Origin: Caulobacter zeae
Lineage (GTDB): Bacteria > Pseudomonadota > Alphaproteobacteria > Caulobacterales > Caulobacteraceae
NCBI RefSeq assembly: GCF_002858925.1
Contig: NZ_PJRS01000034.1
Location: 1 to 64,000 of the forward strand
Reading direction: 5' to 3'
Length of the DNA stretch: 64,000 nt
The position numbers and the translations under genes were made by a program. Of the stretch, positions 60,874 through 64,000 are shown in pieces. The notes beneath the pieces were generated by a model. That model made no database searches and was not told the DNA's origin. It worked only from the letters and a program-made list of their open reading frames with translations. Position 1 is the first letter of the stretch, and every line of letters begins with the position of its first letter.

Positions 60874-63063
60874 TTAGAAGGTCACGCCGAGGCGCAGGCC
60901 GTAGGTGCGCGGCGGGGCGTAGAACTCGCCAGCGCCGTTGGTGGCCAGACCCGTGGTCGAGTTCGGCGCCGAGGCGGTGCGCACGTCGTCGTCCTCGAGG
61001 TTGCGGACGAAACCCTGCAAGGTCCAACGATCGTCGGGGCTGGCGTAGGTCAGGCTGACGTCCGTCTTGGTGAAGGCGCCTTCCTTGTTCTGCGCGAAGC
61101 CGTGGTACTCGAGGTTCTTGCTGGTCTCGTAGTGGGTCTGGATCCGGCCGGTCAGGGTGCCGCCGAAGCTGGGCTCCCAGATGTGCTGGTAGCCGAGATT
61201 GAAGGTCCACTCGGGCGTGCGGGCCATCCGGCAGCCCGAGAAGTCGGTCGAGCGCGGAGCCGCCGCCGCGTAGTTGGCCGTGTAGCAGGCCGCCACCGAA
61301 GCGTTGGCGTTGTTGTTCGAGAACGAGTCCCCGCGCGGCAGCACAAAGTCGGTGTATTCGGCGTGCAGCCAGCCCAGGGTGGCGTCGATCCGGTCATGCT
61401 CGGTCAGCGCCAGGTTGGTCTCGAACTCCAGGCCGTAGATCTTGGCCTTGTCGGCGTTGAGGGTGACCGTGGCGTCCTGCCCGCCGATGGTGCCCAGGGC
61501 GCTGACTTGGAAGTCCCGGTAGTCGTAGAGGAACGCCGTGGCGTTCACCTGCAGGCGATTGTCGAGGAAGCGGTTCTTCACCCCGGCTTCGTAGGAGGTG
61601 ATCTTCTCCGGCGCGTAGACGTTGTCGGCGATGCCGTCGTAGTAGCCGCCCGCCTTGTAGCCGGTGGCGACGTTGGCATAGAGCATCGAGGTCGAGGTCA
61701 GGTCGAAGTCGGCGCCCAGCTTCCAGTTGGTGGCGTCCCACTTGGCGTCGGCGACGTTGGCCACCACCGTCGAGACGATCGCCCCGGCCGAGTTGGTCAG
61801 GTAGGTGCCGCCCACCCGGCCCTTCTTGTCCTCGGTATAGCGCAGGCCGCCGGTGACACGGAACCGGTCGGTGACCTCGTAGGTCGTCTGGCCGAAGACG
61901 GCGATGCTTTCAGCCGTGATCTCGGGCTGGATGAACGACAGGTACGAGTTGTTCGCCAGGAAGACGCGGAAGTCGACATTGTTGTCTTCGGTGAAGCGAT
62001 AGAGGCCGACCACCCACTTCAGCTTGCCGGCATCCCCGCCCAGGCGCAGTTCGTGCGACCACGTATAGTCCTTGCCCAGGAAGTAGTTCGGCGCGCCGGT
62101 GCTGGCGTTCTCGCCGGTGCGGTCGAGCTTGGAGAAGTTGTAGCCGACCAGATAGGTCAGGTTGGCGAAGCCCAGGTCCCAGTTGGCCTCGGCGCCGGTG
62201 CTGAAGAAGCGGTTGTTGCGATAGAGGTTGGTCGAGCAGTAGCAGGACCACGGATCGCCGGTGACGCGCGTAGTGCCGTAGGTGCCATCGCCGCCGCCCG
62301 CGCCACCCTGGTGCAGGTAATCGGCGTTGAGGATCAGCGAGAAGTTGTCGCTGGGCTTCCACAGCACCCGCACGCGGGCCGACTTGTCGTCCTGGTCGTA
62401 GCGGTCGTTGCCGCCGGTGCCCGGCCCCTGGTTGATTGCGTTGACGTAGCCGTCGTGGCGGCTCTGCTGGAACGAGGCGCGCACGGCCAGGGTGTCTCCG
62501 ATCGGCACGTTGATCAGGCCCGAGGTGGTGACGGCGCTGTAGTTGCCGACCTCGATCGAGCCCGCCCCTTCGTACTCGCCCAGCACCGGCTTCTTGGTGA
62601 TGACGTTGATGGCGCCGGCCGTGGCGTTACGGCCGTACAGCGTGCCTTGCGGGCCGCGCAGCACCTCGACCCGGTCGATGTCGTAGAACAGCGCGCCGAC
62701 CGAGGTCGAGCGGGCCTGGTAGATCCCGTCGATGTGGTAGGCGACAGCCGGGTCGCCGACTTCGGTGGTGTTGGTGCTGCCGATGCCCCGCAGGAAGACC
62801 TGGGCCGCGCCCGAGCCGCTGGAGGTGATCTGGAGCGCCGGAACCTGGCTGGCCAGGTCGACCACGGTCTTGACCCCCTGAGATTCCAGCTTGTCGCCGG
62901 TGACGGCCGAGACGGTCAGCGGCGTCTTCTGCAGGTTCTCGCTGCGCCGCTGGGCGGTGATGACCACCTCGTCCAGCGCCACCGGAGCGTCCTGGGCGAA
63001 GGCGACGGGCGCGTTGAAGCACACGACCGCCAGGGCGGCCGACGTAAAGAGCACGGTGCGCAT
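60874..63063 (-). CDS. TonB-dependent receptor without STN domain
   Basis: 729 residues from ATG 63063, preceded by AAAGGGGAA. Signal peptide MRTVLFTSAALAVVCFNAPVAFA. The plug begins LDEVVITAQRRSENLQKTPL and has VFLRGIGSTNTTEVGDPAVA and VEVLRGPQGTLYGRNATAGA; the barrel ends YGLRLGVTF. A surface loop has a close cysteine pair (WSCYCSTN). It is placed first in an operon with two GH3 enzymes and an esterase under a LacI-type regulator, so a plant oligosaccharide is the probable cargo. Confidence 0.93.
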   Translation of the reverse strand: MRTVLFTSAALAVVCFNAPVAFAQDAPVALDEVVITAQRRSENLQKTPLTVSAVTGDKLESQGVKTVVDLASQVPALQITSSGSGAAQVFLRGIGSTNTTEVGDPAVAYHIDGIYQARSTSVGALFYDIDRVEVLRGPQGTLYGRNATAGAINVITKKPVLGEYEGAGSIEVGNYSAVTTSGLINVPIGDTLAVRASFQQSRHDGYVNAINQGPGTGGNDRYDQDDKSARVRVLWKPSDNFSLILNADYLHQGGAGGGDGTYGTTRVTGDPWSCYCSTNLYRNNRFFSTGAEANWDLGFANLTYLVGYNFSKLDRTGENASTGAPNYFLGKDYTWSHELRLGGDAGKLKWVVGLYRFTEDNNVDFRVFLANNSYLSFIQPEITAESIAVFGQTTYEVTDRFRVTGGLRYTEDKKGRVGGTYLTNSAGAIVSTVVANVADAKWDATNWKLGADFDLTSTSMLYANVATGYKAGGYYDGIADNVYAPEKITSYEAGVKNRFLDNRLQVNATAFLYDYRDFQVSALGTIGGQDATVTLNADKAKIYGLEFETNLALTEHDRIDATLGWLHAEYTDFVLPRGDSFSNNNANASVAACYTANYAAAAPRSTDFSGCRMARTPEWTFNLGYQHIWEPSFGGTLTGRIQTHYETSKNLEYHGFAQNKEGAFTKTDVSLTYASPDDRWTLQGFVRNLEDDDVRTASAPNSTTGLATNGAGEFYAPPRTYGLRLGVTF

Positions 63064-63210
63064 GTAGTTCCCCTTTCCTGCGCGGACCGGAAGGCGGCGC
63101 TGACGCGTCGTTCCAGCCAGGATCCCGGCGCCGCAGCGGACGTCGGGCGATGTTTCCTCCACCCCTTGTCCCGGGGTTTGAGTTCCGTTCCGCCTCGGAA
63201 TGTCCCGATA

Positions 63211-63284
63211 ACGACAACGTTGTCGTAAATTGACACCACGATACGACAACGTTGTCTATGCCGTTTTCAAAAGACACCGCTGTC
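63211..63284. promoter_or_regulatory. Three LacI-type operators before the TonB receptor operon
   Basis: ACGACAACGTTGTCGT (63211-63226, perfect 16-bp palindrome), GACAACGTTGTC (63245-63256, perfect) and GACACCGCTGTC (63273-63284, partly symmetrical). All three have GACA and TGTC ends around a central CG, the usual LacI-family pattern. Centres are about 32 and 28 bases apart, near three helical turns. They lie between the receptor gene and the LacI-type gene. Confidence 0.85.
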
Positions 63285-63384
63285 TGGATTTTACCACTAA
63301 AGAAGGCGGAAATTACTGGATCAATATTCCACTATCAGGCGCGACAAAGCACATAAATTACCTCAACCCGCCCGCGAGTTACCG
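63285..63384. other. Spacer between operators and the LacI-family gene
   Basis: Unusually AT-rich for this DNA. No gene or clear terminator was found. Confidence 0.4.
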
Positions 63385-64000
63385 CTAGCGCGAGGTCGAG
63401 GATCCGCGCTCGACGATGTGGTAGTCGAGCTGCCGAGCCGCTGTCCGGCTGCGAAAGCGGGGGTCGCCGAATCCTTCGATCAGCATTTCGGTCGCCGCCT
63501 CGGCCATCTCGGCGATCGGCTGGTGCACGGTCGTCAGGCCTGGCCAGGACGACTCCGCCAGCGGGCCGTCGTCGAAGCCGACCACCGACAGGTCGCCGGG
63601 GACCGACAGGCCGCGCTTGGAGGCCGCCGACAGCACGCCCATGGCCATGGAGTCGTTGGCGGCGAAAATCGCGGTCGGCGGCTCGGACAGGCCCAGCAGC
63701 CGGTCGCCGGCCTCCAGGCCCGACAGCGGCATGAAGTCGCCGGGCGCGATCCATTCGGGCTTCACGCGCGCGCCGCGCTCAGCCATGGCGGTCATGTAGC
63801 CCTCGCGACGGCGGCGGGCCGAGCCGTGGTCGGCAGGCCCGTCGATGAAGCCGATCCGGCGGTGACCGAGGTCCCACAGGCGGGCCGTCATGTCGTGGGC
63901 GGCCTGCTGGTCGTCCATGAAGACGTAGGGCGAGCGGCCGAAGTCGCGGTCGGGGGCGACGCGCACGTAGGACAGGCCCTGGGCCTCGATGATGGCCAGG
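63385..64000 (-). CDS. LacI-family transcriptional regulator (5' end beyond the window)
   Basis: About 205 C-terminal residues are visible; the helix-turn-helix lies outside. The periplasmic-binding-protein fold is clear: YVFMDDQQAAHDMTARLWDLGHRRIGFI, TAIFAANDSMAMGVLSAASKRGLSVPGDLSVVGFDDGPLA and TVHQPIAEMAEAATEMLI. It is encoded just upstream of and in line with the TonB receptor operon, with three operators between, so it probably represses that operon until a sugar binds. Confidence 0.92.
   Translation of the reverse strand, partial: LAIIEAQGLSYVRVAPDRDFGRSPYVFMDDQQAAHDMTARLWDLGHRRIGFIDGPADHGSARRRREGYMTAMAERGARVKPEWIAPGDFMPLSGLEAGDRLLGLSEPPTAIFAANDSMAMGVLSAASKRGLSVPGDLSVVGFDDGPLAESSWPGLTTVHQPIAEMAEAATEMLIEGFGDPRFRSRTAARQLDYHIVERGSSTSR

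Noticed and set aside
63064..63249. N-terminal extension of the second TonB receptor to 63249
   Set aside because: It would run through the operators and place 62 Arg-rich residues before a perfect signal peptide; ATG 63063 has a good ribosome-binding site.

Overview
The window is very GC-rich alphaproteobacterial DNA. Gene content points to Caulobacter or a close relative: a cpa/tad pilus locus behind a pilA gene with a CtrA-like box, large TonB-dependent receptors beside plant-polysaccharide enzymes, ScfR/RamB-type control of the glyoxylate shunt, and LuxR-type regulators with short PAS-like sensor halves. No rRNA, tRNA or CRISPR array was seen.

Layout: (1) 1-12.3 kb: the tail of an IS110-type transposase, then one giant minus-strand autotransporter of about 4,027 residues with some 48 glycine-rich repeats. 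(2) 12.8-23.9 kb: a complete Tad/Flp pilus locus on the plus strand (pilA, cpaB, cpaC, a short lipoprotein, tadG-like, two TadE-like pseudopilins, cpaE, cpaF, tadB, tadC, tadD, cpaA). (3) 24.2-35.5 kb: an archaic (Csu/spore-coat-U type) chaperone-usher fimbria operon on the minus strand with seven small pilin-like subunits, chaperone, usher and two-domain tip protein. It is bracketed by two LuxR-type regulators and an orphan spore-coat-U-like gene. (4) 35.5-45.1 kb: acetate and fatty-acid carbon entry (CoA-transferase/hydrolase, FadE-type acyl-CoA dehydrogenase, malate synthase, isocitrate lyase), with a divergent regulator. (5) 45.1-54.8 kb: an ECF sigma/FecR/TonB-receptor signalling set with pectinesterase and a secreted lactonase, then an HTTM-like membrane protein pair and a proline iminopeptidase. 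(6) 54.8-64 kb: a sugar-uptake operon (TonB receptor, two GH3 glycosidases, carboxylesterase, small HTH-like protein) behind three palindromic operators and a LacI-family regulator that runs off the window.

Three different surface systems (autotransporter, Tad pilus, chaperone-usher fimbria) lie within 35 kb, and two of them carry CtrA-type boxes, suggesting a cell-cycle-coordinated adhesion region. The second half is catabolic: receptors import plant-derived oligosaccharides, periplasmic enzymes trim them, and the glyoxylate genes handle C2 units. The strongest new regulatory observations are an identical two-part promoter (TGACGGAA-N14-CATCGCTC) upstream of both the ECF sigma gene and its TonB receptor, a perfect TTAA-N7-TTAA box directly before the fimbrial operon, overlapping hairpins between pilA and cpaB, and a triple LacI-type operator. 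Intrinsic terminators follow both TonB-receptor genes.
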